A DNA stretch of 15,563 nt. Source: Butyrivibrio sp. GTDB taxonomy: Bacteria > Bacillota > Clostridia > Lachnospirales > Lachnospiraceae. Below, in pieces: positions 7,571-15,194 of the stretch. Position 1 is the stretch's first letter. Each line of letters begins with the position of its first letter. The stretch is taken from positions 1 through 15,563 of the forward strand of contig JAILEJ010000198.1 of assembly GCA_024688095.1 (NCBI GenBank), given 5' to 3'. The notes beneath the pieces are model-generated. The model saw only the letters and a list, made by a program, of their open reading frames with translations, had not been told where the DNA came from and made no database searches. Both the position numbers and the translations under genes were made by a program.

Positions 7571-7599
7571 ATAATATCACTTGAATTAATTATTTACAA
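7571..7599 (-). promoter_or_regulatory. Sigma-A promoter of the suf operon
   Basis: On the minus strand TTGTAA (-35, 7594-7599) and TATTAT (-10, 7571-7576) are separated by exactly 17 nt. Transcription would begin near 7563-7565, inside the dyad, giving a leader of about 70 nt before sufC. This is the best promoter match upstream of the operon. Confidence 0.7.
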
Positions 7600-7803
7600 G
7601 TAATTTGGTTATAATCTGTACAATTTTAACATATTCTTAATTTTTACAAATACTAATCTAGTTTAACACATATAATAACAAAATAATATTGCTTAAAACC
7701 ATTAAACAACAGTAAAATAATATAGGGTAGAAATTTATAGTGTATTTATAAATTTAATTTTGGGATTATTATTGTTTCTTTCTAAATTGGGGGTTTAATT
7801 ATC
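7600..7803. other. AT-rich divergent intergenic DNA between sufC and the membrane protein gene
   Basis: Together with the suf control sites the gap is about 307 nt. This part contains a perfect 9-bp inverted repeat, AAATTTATA (7731-7739) and TATAAATTT (7747-7755), with a 7-nt spacer. A weak promoter candidate for the plus-strand gene is TTGCTT (7689-7694) and TAAAAT (7713-7718) with 18-nt spacing. The GGGGG at 7789-7793 may be part of the ribosome binding site. No RNA gene or ORF is apparent. Confidence 0.4.
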
Positions 7804-8562
7804 ATGTATATAAATAAAAAGTATCCGGTTTTATCAGATGCTCTTTTTAAATCTGCGGCTATCAATCTGACTATCATCATATTAAATGCATCCATAAGAT
7901 TTGTTTACAGACGAAGCGTGGAATTTCAACCAGACATGCTGAATCAGTCACTAAATCTGATACATAATATGCTGGCAGCGCTCAGAATCATTCTTGTTGC
8001 TATAGTTTTTTTTCAGGCATACAAGGACCTTAACAAAATCCGATCAGTTATACCAAAGAATGATTATTCTGAAATGGCCAAGCTTCAGGAAGAGGTTAAT
8101 CCATCCGGCATAAGTCATTTATCTTCATATTCCATATCTCAACTAATTCAGGTATGGTCTGCAATTTTAGTCGGCGCAAGAATGATGCAGGAAATAGGTT
8201 CAGCTATGTATCAAAGCTTTATCGCACAACTTACTGAATCCTATTCAAATAATCCCGAACTAATGACTCACTTTGTTTCTATATATAACAATACTCACGG
8301 TTTTAAATACATAGGCCTTCTTACGGCAATTCTCATTGGTGTTTTCGTTACAGGAGTTTTCCTTAAGGATAAAAATCTAAAACTTGCCGCAGGATGTATA
8401 ATGGGCATCTTTGCCTTGTCCTTTATGCTTTTCCAGATGAACACGCTTGTTATAGGTGGTAAAGCCATTGGTATAGTCTGGACTGCCGTTATTTTCCATC
8501 TTACTGAAACCTTTGGACTACTATTTTTTGCAATCTATCTAAGAAAAGTTCATTCCTGTTAA
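7804..8562 (+). CDS. Multi-pass membrane protein of unknown function
   Basis: I do not recognise this 252-residue protein. Hydrophobic stretches suggest five or six membrane segments at about 12-34, 55-73, 112-133 (weak), 167-187, 193-213 and 219-246. A polar loop with many Asn, Ser and Glu residues (about 75-110) and a second (138-165) separate the two halves. No signal peptide, catalytic motif or transporter signature is evident; His232 and Glu235 within the last segment are the only notable buried polar residues. It starts at ATG 7804 with GGGGG 10 nt upstream. It is monocistronic: it diverges from the suf operon and is followed by a hairpin. The coding call is good from length, start context and terminator; the role is unknown. 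Confidence 0.75.
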   Translation: MYINKKYPVLSDALFKSAAINLTIIILNASIRFVYRRSVEFQPDMLNQSLNLIHNMLAALRIILVAIVFFQAYKDLNKIRSVIPKNDYSEMAKLQEEVNPSGISHLSSYSISQLIQVWSAILVGARMMQEIGSAMYQSFIAQLTESYSNNPELMTHFVSIYNNTHGFKYIGLLTAILIGVFVTGVFLKDKNLKLAAGCIMGIFALSFMLFQMNTLVIGGKAIGIVWTAVIFHLTETFGLLFFAIYLRKVHSC

Positions 8563-8568
8563 TACCAC

Positions 8569-8602
8569 GCAAAAGCCGCGAGATTTACACTCGCGGCTTT
8601 GC
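8569..8602. terminator. GC-rich hairpin terminator between convergent genes
   Basis: AAAGCCGCGAG (8572-8582) pairs perfectly with CTCGCGGCTTT (8590-8600) around a 7-nt loop, and two more GC pairs extend it past one bulged A. It begins a few nucleotides after the membrane protein stop. The T-tract is short on both strands, so termination efficiency is uncertain, but stem strength and location support the call for both converging transcripts. Confidence 0.7.
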
Positions 8603-8634
8603 TGTAATTTCCACATAACACCATATATACTAAA

Positions 8635-8648
8635 CTGCCTTTAGGCAG
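8635..8648 (-). terminator. Small hairpin downstream of the exporter operon
   Basis: CTGCC (8635-8639) and GGCAG (8644-8648) form a 5-bp stem with a 4-nt loop; one more T-A pair on each side may extend it. On the minus strand TTTAGTATATAT follows, making it a weak terminator candidate 27 nt after the ATPase stop codon. The stronger hairpin at 8569-8602 may be the true end. Confidence 0.4.
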
Positions 8649-8675
8649 AAAGTACCTTTTTATCCTGATAAAAAA

Positions 8676-9344
8676 TCAGTCTTCTGACAATTGTCCATCT
8701 ATAATATGGACAATTCTTGATGCATTCTTTGCAACATTAAGATCATGGGTAATCATAACTATTGTATGTCCCATCTCATTTAGCTGTTTAAAGAGCTTTA
8801 AAACATCCTGTCCACTTGATCTGTCAAGCGCACCAGTTGGCTCATCGGCAAGGAGAAGAGCAGGCTGTCCAACCAGCGCTCTTGCAATTGATACTCTTTG
8901 TTTCTGACCTCCGGAAAGCTCTGACGGCTTATGCCTTAATCTGTGATCGAGACCAAGGAGCTTGATTGTATCCATGCATTTATCTTCAGCCTCAGCAGTT
9001 GTCATTCCTCTTACAACAAGTGGCATAATTATGTTCTGCATAATATTATAAGTAGGAATAAGCTGATAGTTCTGGAAAATAAACCCAATTTCTTTATTTC
9101 TGATATTTCCAAGATCCTGCTCTTCCATTGTATGAATCGCCTGACCGTCAAGATAATATTCACCTGTATCTGAAATATCCATACATCCGATGATATTCAT
9201 AAGCGTTGTTTTACCTGATCCAGATGGACCAAGAATTGCAACAAATTCGCCTTCATCTACATTGAAATTTATATTTTTTAATATCTGTACGGTGTCCTCA
9301 CCTACCTGGAATCCCTTACAGATGTTCACCATTTTAATTATCAT
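8676..9344 (-). CDS. ABC transporter ATPase, MacB/LolD/YknY type
   Basis: This 222-residue stand-alone nucleotide-binding subunit has all key motifs: Walker A GPSGSGKTT (39-47), Q-loop Gln91 in FIFQNYQLIP, signature LSGGQKQR (143-150), Walker B LLLADEPTGALD (163-174) and switch His200. The IFQNYQLIP and DEPTGALD wording is typical of the family that works with FtsX/MacB-like permeases in export of peptides, antibiotics or lipoproteins. Its start ATG 9344 is one nucleotide after the stop of the upstream single-pass protein, so translation is likely coupled. It is the last gene of the operon and should power the permease at 10313-11611. Family assignment is firm; the substrate is unknown. Confidence 0.95.
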   Translation of the reverse strand: MIIKMVNICKGFQVGEDTVQILKNINFNVDEGEFVAILGPSGSGKTTLMNIIGCMDISDTGEYYLDGQAIHTMEEQDLGNIRNKEIGFIFQNYQLIPTYNIMQNIIMPLVVRGMTTAEAEDKCMDTIKLLGLDHRLRHKPSELSGGQKQRVSIARALVGQPALLLADEPTGALDRSSGQDVLKLFKQLNEMGHTIVMITHDLNVAKNASRIVHIIDGQLSED

Positions 9345-9345
9345 A

Positions 9346-10299
9346 TTATTGTATTATCCAAACCTTCTCTATTACTGATGTATCGTTTGATTCAACTGCC
9401 ATTGCAATAACATTTCCTGTGCTGAGACTTGTAAATGTAGCACTGGTACCCAATTTAGTAATTACAACTGTTCCCACTGGAATCTGATATTTTACATCTG
9501 TTTCTGTTTCTACATAATTTACAACTGTTGTGTTATCTGATCCGCTCTCCTGATCCTGTGATGGCATATTTCCTGACATCTCAGTGTCCGATGAACCGCC
9601 TGGCATTCCACCTCCTGACGGCATCTCTCCATCTGATGAACTGCCTCTCATTCCACCTCCCGACGGCATCTCTCCATCTGATGAACTGCCTCTCATTCCG
9701 CCTCCTGACGGCATCTCTCCATCTGATGATGCATTATCACTATCCGAATCTGCTTCCAAACCAGAATTTTCTGTTCCTGAAGTATTTTCTGTATTACCAC
9801 CGTTCATTCCCTTTTGGCCTCTGGACTCTTCACTATTTTCAGATGTTTCACTATTTTCAGTCTTATCAGAATCTGACATAGTATCAGCAGAAGCCTCTTC
9901 AAGTAATGTAACCGTAATATTATTACCTGCTATCTTGGTTATCTGTGCATATACAAGCTCTTGTCCTTCCCCGGCCTGAACAATAGCTTCTGAATTTTCT
10001 GATTCCTTTTTTGCCTGATATATTTTATATCCCATCACAGATGCAATAATTATTATTAGAATAATTATCAATGCAATAATAATATGCTTTTTTCTTTTTC
10101 TTGCTCTTTCTTCCTGAAGTTTTTTATATTCGAGCGCTCTCTCCTGTATCTTTCTATCTTCAGCAAGCTCTTTTGCAAGTTCAGGATCTCTTTCAAATAT
10201 CGCATCAGAAGCAATTTCTCCAAGAGCAGCATCTTCTGTAAGCATTGCCTTTTTTTCTTCGGAGGTTTCTCTTTTTTTCTTCTTTTCTTCGTTAGTCAT
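9346..10299 (-). CDS. Single-pass membrane protein with Gly/Met-rich repeats, exporter accessory
   Basis: The 317-residue product has no firm family name. Residues 1-71 are highly charged (Lys, Glu, Arg) and likely helical and cytosolic. Residues 72-92 are an Ile-rich membrane anchor. Residues 113-134 look like the first strands of a small beta domain. Residues 135-260 are a Ser/Glu/Asp-rich linker containing three 15-residue copies of SSDGEMPSGGGMRGS (191-235). Residues 265-316 look like the closing strands of the beta domain (YQIPVGTVVI, NVIAMAVE, VIEKVWII). The outer part may be an OB-like or adaptor-like barrel with a large insertion. The linker has no cysteine. The start ATG 10299 follows GAGGAGG, 13 nt after the permease. 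Its place between permease and ATPase argues for a role in the exporter. Coding is secure, function inferred. Confidence 0.8.
   Translation of the reverse strand: MTNEEKKKKRETSEEKKAMLTEDAALGEIASDAIFERDPELAKELAEDRKIQERALEYKKLQEERARKRKKHIIIALIIILIIIIASVMGYKIYQAKKESENSEAIVQAGEGQELVYAQITKIAGNNITVTLLEEASADTMSDSDKTENSETSENSEESRGQKGMNGGNTENTSGTENSGLEADSDSDNASSDGEMPSGGGMRGSSSDGEMPSGGGMRGSSSDGEMPSGGGMPGGSSDTEMSGNMPSQDQESGSDNTTVVNYVETETDVKYQIPVGTVVITKLGTSATFTSLSTGNVIAMAVESNDTSVIEKVWIIQ
9586..9729 (-). repeat. 45-bp tandem repeat, three copies plus a partial one
   Basis: Landmark CATTCC recurs at 9604, 9649 and 9694, exactly 45 bp apart, and the copies differ at only a few positions. Each copy encodes a 15-residue unit of the type SSDGEMPSGGGMRGS. 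A fourth, diverged SSDTEM copy follows at 9586-9594. The high identity suggests recent expansion or ongoing slippage, so copy number may vary between strains. Confidence 0.92.
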
Positions 10300-10312
10300 C
10301 TAGTCCTCCTCA

Positions 10313-11611
10313 TTACTCCTGATTAAGTGCAACAATAGGTATAAGAATCGATGCCTTATACGCTGGATAAAATCCAAAAATAGTTCCTGTAAATACGCCA
10401 AACACCAGTGATATGACCGCTCCAAATACAGAAAGCGATACTCTCATATCAAAGCTTTCAAGTATAGGTGTAACTCCAAGAGCGCAGATAATTCCTATAA
10501 CTGATCCAATAAAACTCATTGTACTTGCTTCCAAAAGGAACTCTAAAAGAATATCCCTCTGGCTGCAGCCAATAGCTTTTAATATACCAATTTCGTTTGT
10601 TCTTTCTTTTACAGATACGAACAATACGTTCATAATACCAATACCACCGACTACAAATACGATTGCAGCCATAGCAATAAGAAGGAGTGTAAGAGTTCTG
10701 TTAGACTGATTTGCAGCTTCCATCTTACTTCCTGCATCGGATATCGCAAATGTAATACTTGGATAGCTTTCTTCAAGATATGATTCAATATATGTTTTTA
10801 TTGTATCAACCTCATTGGTATCTTCTGCAATTACTGTTATTGTTGGACTTACATCACTACCTGTAAGATATTTGATTCCTGTCTCATATGGTACAAAAAT
10901 CGCATCATCAGGACTTATACCTGATGCAACAGTTCCCATCTCTTCAATTACAGCTATTACTGTATATGGTCTGTCATCAATATAGATTGTTCCATCATAA
11001 GCATTATAGGCACTTCCAAATACTTCTTTTGCAACATTTATCCCCAATACGCAGTACTTGTTTTTATAGGTATCATCGTCTTCATCAAAAAATTCTCCAA
11101 TTAGCATTTCAAGATTGGACATTTCAGCATAGTTGTATTTGACACCGGCTATTGTATAGGTTTCTGTATCATCGAGTTCTCCTCCATCAACATCCGCAGA
11201 GGTTGAATAAGATAAAGTTGCTGATGATATTCCTGGTATAAAGGTCAAAAGATCTTCCATTGCTTCATCAAAATCATCCACAGAATATTTTGAACTACTT
11301 GAGCTTTGGCCGCCGCCCATTCCTCCGGGCATTCCGCCGCCTCCGCCGCCAAATGCTCTTCCGCCTCCCATATCACCCATGCCGCCACCCATCTGGCTGC
11401 TGGATGATGTGGTATCAACTGATATATCAATTGCACCTGCATTTAAGTTTGCAAACTGTTCTGCTACTTCTTCTCTACCACCGGTACCAATAGCTATAAC
11501 CAGCATTATTGTTGCAGCTCCGACTACAATACCGAAGCTTGTCAGCAAAACTTTGGATTTATTCTGCGACAGATTAAGCCATACAAGTCTTAATATTTCA
11601 GAGATTCTCAC
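10313..11611 (-). CDS. MacB/YknZ-like ABC transporter permease (FtsX domain)
   Basis: This 432-residue permease has the MacB layout. A first membrane helix (about 20-42) follows the amphipathic start LRLVWLNLSQNKSK. A large extracellular domain (about 43-305) comes next, then three C-terminal helices (about 306-330, 360-382, 393-415). The FtsX-type cytosolic loop VKERTNEIGILKAIG (334-348) contacts the ATPase. Unusual for the family is a Gly/Met-rich insert at residues 73-101, right after the first strand of the extracellular domain, where MGGGM and GGGMPGG runs occur. It uses a GTG start at 11611 with AAAGGGG upstream; the length and N-terminus fit the family, so this start is credible. It lies 26 nt after the 566-residue adaptor gene. 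Transporter type is firm; cargo unknown. Confidence 0.95.
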   Translation of the reverse strand: MRISEILRLVWLNLSQNKSKVLLTSFGIVVGAATIMLVIAIGTGGREEVAEQFANLNAGAIDISVDTTSSSSQMGGGMGDMGGGRAFGGGGGGMPGGMGGGQSSSSSKYSVDDFDEAMEDLLTFIPGISSATLSYSTSADVDGGELDDTETYTIAGVKYNYAEMSNLEMLIGEFFDEDDDTYKNKYCVLGINVAKEVFGSAYNAYDGTIYIDDRPYTVIAVIEEMGTVASGISPDDAIFVPYETGIKYLTGSDVSPTITVIAEDTNEVDTIKTYIESYLEESYPSITFAISDAGSKMEAANQSNRTLTLLLIAMAAIVFVVGGIGIMNVLFVSVKERTNEIGILKAIGCSQRDILLEFLLEASTMSFIGSVIGIICALGVTPILESFDMRVSLSVFGAVISLVFGVFTGTIFGFYPAYKASILIPIVALNQE

Positions 11612-11637
11612 TGTTTACCCCTTTCCGCATCAGGATC

Positions 11638-13338
11638 TTAACCTGTTACAGTACTTTCTATAATTACAATATCTCCCTCTTCAAGTCCTTCTATTACTTC
11701 AACATCACTTCCATCTGAGAATCCAGTGGTTATTTCCTTAGTGGATATGCTTCCATTTTCATTCTTAACCTTTACATAAGACTTACCGTTTTCTCTTGTT
11801 ACAGCTCTGTTTGATATGTACAGAACATCTTCACTGTCATCTGTAATAAAGGTTACGTCAGAAGTCATTCCACTATAGAGCTCTGATGTGTCGCCTGAAA
11901 GTGTAACTGTAATCTCATAATATGTTGTTTCTGAACTGCTATCATATGTTGCATCACCTATATCTGTAACCGTTGCATCAAATGATGAATCAGGGAAGGC
12001 TTCTATATTAACCTTTGCCTCAGCTCCAAGCTCTGCTGCAGAAATATCATCCTCATCCACTTCTACTGTTACTGTTACTTCATCATAATCATTTACAGTC
12101 ATGACTTCACTTCCTGAATATAATTCATCACCTGCTGCAATTGATACAGATGCAATTACACCGTTATAACCTGAAATTATTTCATTATCTACAATGTAGG
12201 AATCAAATTCATCAAGCTTTTCCTGTGCATTAGTCAGTTCATTTAGTGCCTCCTCAACAGAGAGTGCACTCTGAGCCATTGTTACATTTTTATATTCATC
12301 TGCATTATTGTAATAGAGCATTCTTTTATCATAGGTTGCCTGCGCTTCTATTACGCCAGCTGCATATTCTTTTTGCGCATTTGCAAGAGCTATCTCATAT
12401 TCAGTAACCTTTGTCTGTGATTCCTCTATCTCTTCTATAAGTTCTTCGATTTCATCTTCTGTATTATCTACTAGTGACTGGGCATCTTCTCTGAAATCCT
12501 CAGCTGTAACCCAGCCATATAGCTCGGTTTTCTGATCTATAGTAGAAAGAGAATACTCTGCTTCTTCAAGAATCTTCTGATACTCAGGAAGATTTGCTTC
12601 ATCCTCGGCAAGCTCTGCCTGAAGTTCGGCAAGATTCTCATTTTCACTATCAAGAGCCTCCTGTGCATCATCAATTGCATCCTGAAGAGTCTGCACCGTA
12701 TTGTTATATTCATTTTGTGCATAGTCACCATAAAGGGCATTTACTGAATAGGTCGATTCGGCTTCCTGATCAGTAACAGTCTGCTCAGCTACAGTCTGAT
12801 CATAAGTATTCTGCGCATCTGCAAGGTCTGCTTCAAGCTCAGATCTTATGCTTGTAACACTTTCCTCTGTAAGCTTTGCAATCTTATCTCCTTCAGATAC
12901 AACCTGACCTACACTTATATATACACTCTCGACTTCAAGAACACGGTCATCATCAGAGTCTGAATCACTTGAGGTAGATGAGCCATTAGTGTTTCCACCA
13001 CCCATTCCGCCACCGCCCATCTGTCCCCAGGAAAAATCGCTTCCTCCCGAGTAAGCGCTTATATCAACTTCCATAGTCTGAGTAGATGTACCAACCTCGA
13101 TGTTTCCATCTTCAGTAATACCAACTGTAAGTGATCCATATGTTACAGTTTCTTCTTTATATACTGTTTCAGTTGTATTTCTGGCATTTATAACAGATAT
13201 GAGAACTATTATCGCGATCAGAATAACTGCTATTGAGCCGTACAGTATTGCCGCTTTTTTCTTATTACTTAAAGTCCAGTTTTTAACATCTTCTAATTTG
13301 GTTTTAAAAATGCCTTTTTTCATAAACGTCCTTTCCAT
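11638..13338 (-). CDS. HlyD/MacA-family adaptor protein of the ABC exporter (566 aa)
   Basis: A short cytosolic, lysine-rich N-terminus and one membrane anchor (29-50) are followed by an extracellular adaptor. The first half of the lipoyl-like domain is at 57-95, then an insert with GQMGGGGMGGG (105-115) and an acidic Asp/Ser run (120-132), then EVESVYISVGQVVSEGDKI (135-153). A long coiled-coil hairpin runs from about 160 to 375, rich in Glu, Gln and Ala. The second lipoyl half (GYNGVIASVSIAAGDEL), a beta-barrel, and a membrane-proximal domain ending GLEEGDIVIIESTV close the chain. Such adaptors join the permease to extend the export path. Two starts are possible: ATG 13338 and ATG 13323 (MKKGIF), each with an AAAGGA-type site. 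It is 50 nt downstream of the 600-residue adaptor. Family call is firm. Confidence 0.93.
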   Translation of the reverse strand: MERTFMKKGIFKTKLEDVKNWTLSNKKKAAILYGSIAVILIAIIVLISVINARNTTETVYKEETVTYGSLTVGITEDGNIEVGTSTQTMEVDISAYSGGSDFSWGQMGGGGMGGGNTNGSSTSSDSDSDDDRVLEVESVYISVGQVVSEGDKIAKLTEESVTSIRSELEADLADAQNTYDQTVAEQTVTDQEAESTYSVNALYGDYAQNEYNNTVQTLQDAIDDAQEALDSENENLAELQAELAEDEANLPEYQKILEEAEYSLSTIDQKTELYGWVTAEDFREDAQSLVDNTEDEIEELIEEIEESQTKVTEYEIALANAQKEYAAGVIEAQATYDKRMLYYNNADEYKNVTMAQSALSVEEALNELTNAQEKLDEFDSYIVDNEIISGYNGVIASVSIAAGDELYSGSEVMTVNDYDEVTVTVEVDEDDISAAELGAEAKVNIEAFPDSSFDATVTDIGDATYDSSSETTYYEITVTLSGDTSELYSGMTSDVTFITDDSEDVLYISNRAVTRENGKSYVKVKNENGSISTKEITTGFSDGSDVEVIEGLEEGDIVIIESTVTG

Positions 13339-13388
13339 TAATTCCTTTTAACATGACTTCCAGTCTTTTCATTTTTAGTCACGTACTA

Positions 13389-15191
13389 TTAAGGCATTCC
13401 TCCACCGCCTTGCATTGGTCCATTACCTCCGCCGGATGGCATATCTCCTCCACCAGGCATCTGCATATCACCAGACTCAGTATCTGATTCTTCCATTGAC
13501 TCACTATCTGTTCCTGACTCACTTGTACTTATGGACTCATCCATAAGGGCATTTCCATCAGAACTTACTTTACTTGCTATATAAATTGTATCGCCTTCTT
13601 CGAGACCGCTTACAATTTCAACCTCTGTACCATTACTAAATCCAGTTTCTACAGGAACAAGCTCATAACTTCCACCAGACTTCTGATATACATAATCACC
13701 ATCATCCTGGCTTACAATCGCAGTTTCTGAAATATACAAAACGTCCGAAACACTATCACTTACAAATACAACGTCTGCTGTCATTCCTCCATATAAAGGA
13801 GTTGTGTCACCAAGAATATCAATAGTAACCGAGTAACTTACAGTTGACTCATGATTATCAGATGCTGTTGTACTTATTGCTGTTACTTCGCCGGTATAAT
13901 TCTCATTTTCTGTTCCTTCATATGCCGTAAAAGAAATTTCAACTGTATCACCTACTGTTACCGATGATATATCTTCTTCAGAAATATCAATTGAAACAGT
14001 AAAAGCATCCTCTGTTGAGTATGTAAGCATTGCACCTGTATCTACAAGCTCATCTCCTGCTTCATAATTGACAGCTGTTATAATCCCAGAACCATCTGCA
14101 TAAATGATTCCATCCTCTCCTACAAATGCATTAAGAGCATCAAGTGCTGTCTGTGCTTCTGTAAGTGCAGTTTCTGCCTCTGTAAGAGTTTCTTCAAGTG
14201 AACTTACAGAATATGAATAAACATCTTCTGACATTGAACCACTAAGTACAGAAGAATCATATTCTCCCTGGGCTTCCTGAGTTTTTACTGCAAGAGCCTG
14301 CTGGGCAGCGGCAAGAGCTTTCTGGTCTTCTTCTATCTGTTTCTGGTCCTCTTCTATCTGTTCATATATAGAATCAATAGAATCCTGAATCTTGTCATAG
14401 GCCGACTGAGCACTTTGAAGATCTGATAGATTTGATGTATAAGCACCGTAACTTTCTTTATTAGTTTCATCAAAAACATTCTGAGCTGCCACAAGTTCAA
14501 GTCTTGCTTCTTCAAGTGATTCAAGAAGGTCCTCATCAACAGCATCTTCCTGCAAATCTTCAATTTCAGCAGTAAGTGCTTCTATATCTCCTGAATATCC
14601 TGCAATCTCTGCCTGAAGCTCTGATACTGTCGCATTATAAAGAGCTGATGCATTTGCTGCGGTAACATCTGTCTCTGTTTTTGTATTATCAGCTTCAAGA
14701 ACACCTATGTTATATTCTTCCAGCGCTTCAGCATATGTAATCTCTGCTTCTGACTGATTTGATTCAAGTATTCTTTTTACTGATGAAAGACTGTCTTGTG
14801 TCAGTTTAAAAAGTTTGTCACCTTCAGTTATCCTTTGTCCCTGAGCAACATATACTTCTTCAATTTCAAGATATTTGGAAGTCTCATCCTCATCCTCGTC
14901 ATCGTCATCATCATCATCGTCGTCGTCATCATCATCGTCGTCAGTTTCAATTTCTATATCATAAATAAGTTCTGTTTCTGCCATTTCAACTGATCCTGAT
15001 TCCTGTATACCAAGGACTATATCTCCTCTTTGAACCGTTGATTCTTTATAAACATAAGTCTCTGTATTTAGATTTGGTTCAATCCACAATGTGTAAACAG
15101 CCAGTGAAACAATTGCCAGACAAAGAACACAAACAATTATGAATTTAACCAGAAACTTTTTATTTTTTAGTTTTCTTTTTAAAATCGCCAT
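13389..15191 (-). CDS. HlyD/MacA-family adaptor protein with poly-Asp tract (600 aa)
   Basis: The layout parallels the next adaptor: a basic N-terminus, a membrane anchor (13-36), lipoyl-domain half one (48-82), an acidic insert, EIEEVYVAQGQRITEGDKL, a long coiled-coil hairpin (about 130-360), lipoyl half two (GSGIITAVNYEAGDEL), a beta-barrel and a C-terminal domain ending GLEEGDTIYIASKVS. The acidic insert is 15 consecutive Asp (84-98) followed by E-D-E-D-E. A C-terminal tail of about 50 residues is Ser/Glu-rich and ends in PGGGDMPSGGG and QGGGGMP, echoing the permease and the single-pass protein. The start ATG 15191 follows AAAGGG and lies 3 nt after the stop of the upstream partial adaptor gene, so the two are coupled. 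It is longer than typical MacA because of the insert and tail. Family call is firm. Confidence 0.93.
   Translation of the reverse strand: MAILKRKLKNKKFLVKFIIVCVLCLAIVSLAVYTLWIEPNLNTETYVYKESTVQRGDIVLGIQESGSVEMAETELIYDIEIETDDDDDDDDDDDDDDDEDEDETSKYLEIEEVYVAQGQRITEGDKLFKLTQDSLSSVKRILESNQSEAEITYAEALEEYNIGVLEADNTKTETDVTAANASALYNATVSELQAEIAGYSGDIEALTAEIEDLQEDAVDEDLLESLEEARLELVAAQNVFDETNKESYGAYTSNLSDLQSAQSAYDKIQDSIDSIYEQIEEDQKQIEEDQKALAAAQQALAVKTQEAQGEYDSSVLSGSMSEDVYSYSVSSLEETLTEAETALTEAQTALDALNAFVGEDGIIYADGSGIITAVNYEAGDELVDTGAMLTYSTEDAFTVSIDISEEDISSVTVGDTVEISFTAYEGTENENYTGEVTAISTTASDNHESTVSYSVTIDILGDTTPLYGGMTADVVFVSDSVSDVLYISETAIVSQDDGDYVYQKSGGSYELVPVETGFSNGTEVEIVSGLEEGDTIYIASKVSSDGNALMDESISTSESGTDSESMEESDTESGDMQMPGGGDMPSGGGNGPMQGGGGMP
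14898..14942 (-). repeat. GAT/GAC triplet tract encoding 15 aspartates
   Basis: Fifteen consecutive Asp codons mix GAT and GAC and are followed on the minus strand by alternating Glu and Asp codons down to 14883. The tract lies in the insert of the first lipoyl half of the 600-residue adaptor. Triplet runs of this kind can change length by slippage without breaking the frame. Confidence 0.95.
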
Positions 15192-15194
15192 ATT

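Noticed and set aside
9586..9729. Direct repeats considered as a CRISPR array
   Set aside because: The copies are contiguous with no spacers, keep the reading frame and encode a protein repeat.
9584..9979. Plus-strand open frame with repeated proline-rich IPPPDGISPSDELP units
   Set aside because: It is the antisense reading of the 45-bp repeats in the minus-strand single-pass protein gene, with no ribosome binding site and no own context.
11245..11442. Open frame in another register across the Gly/Met-rich part of the permease gene
   Set aside because: It is a shadow of the repetitive GGN codons; the permease frame carries the family motifs.
14898..14942. Poly-Asp run considered as a sequencing error or frameshift artefact
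   Set aside because: The frame is intact on both sides, GAT and GAC codons alternate irregularly, and the sister adaptor has an acidic run at the same place.
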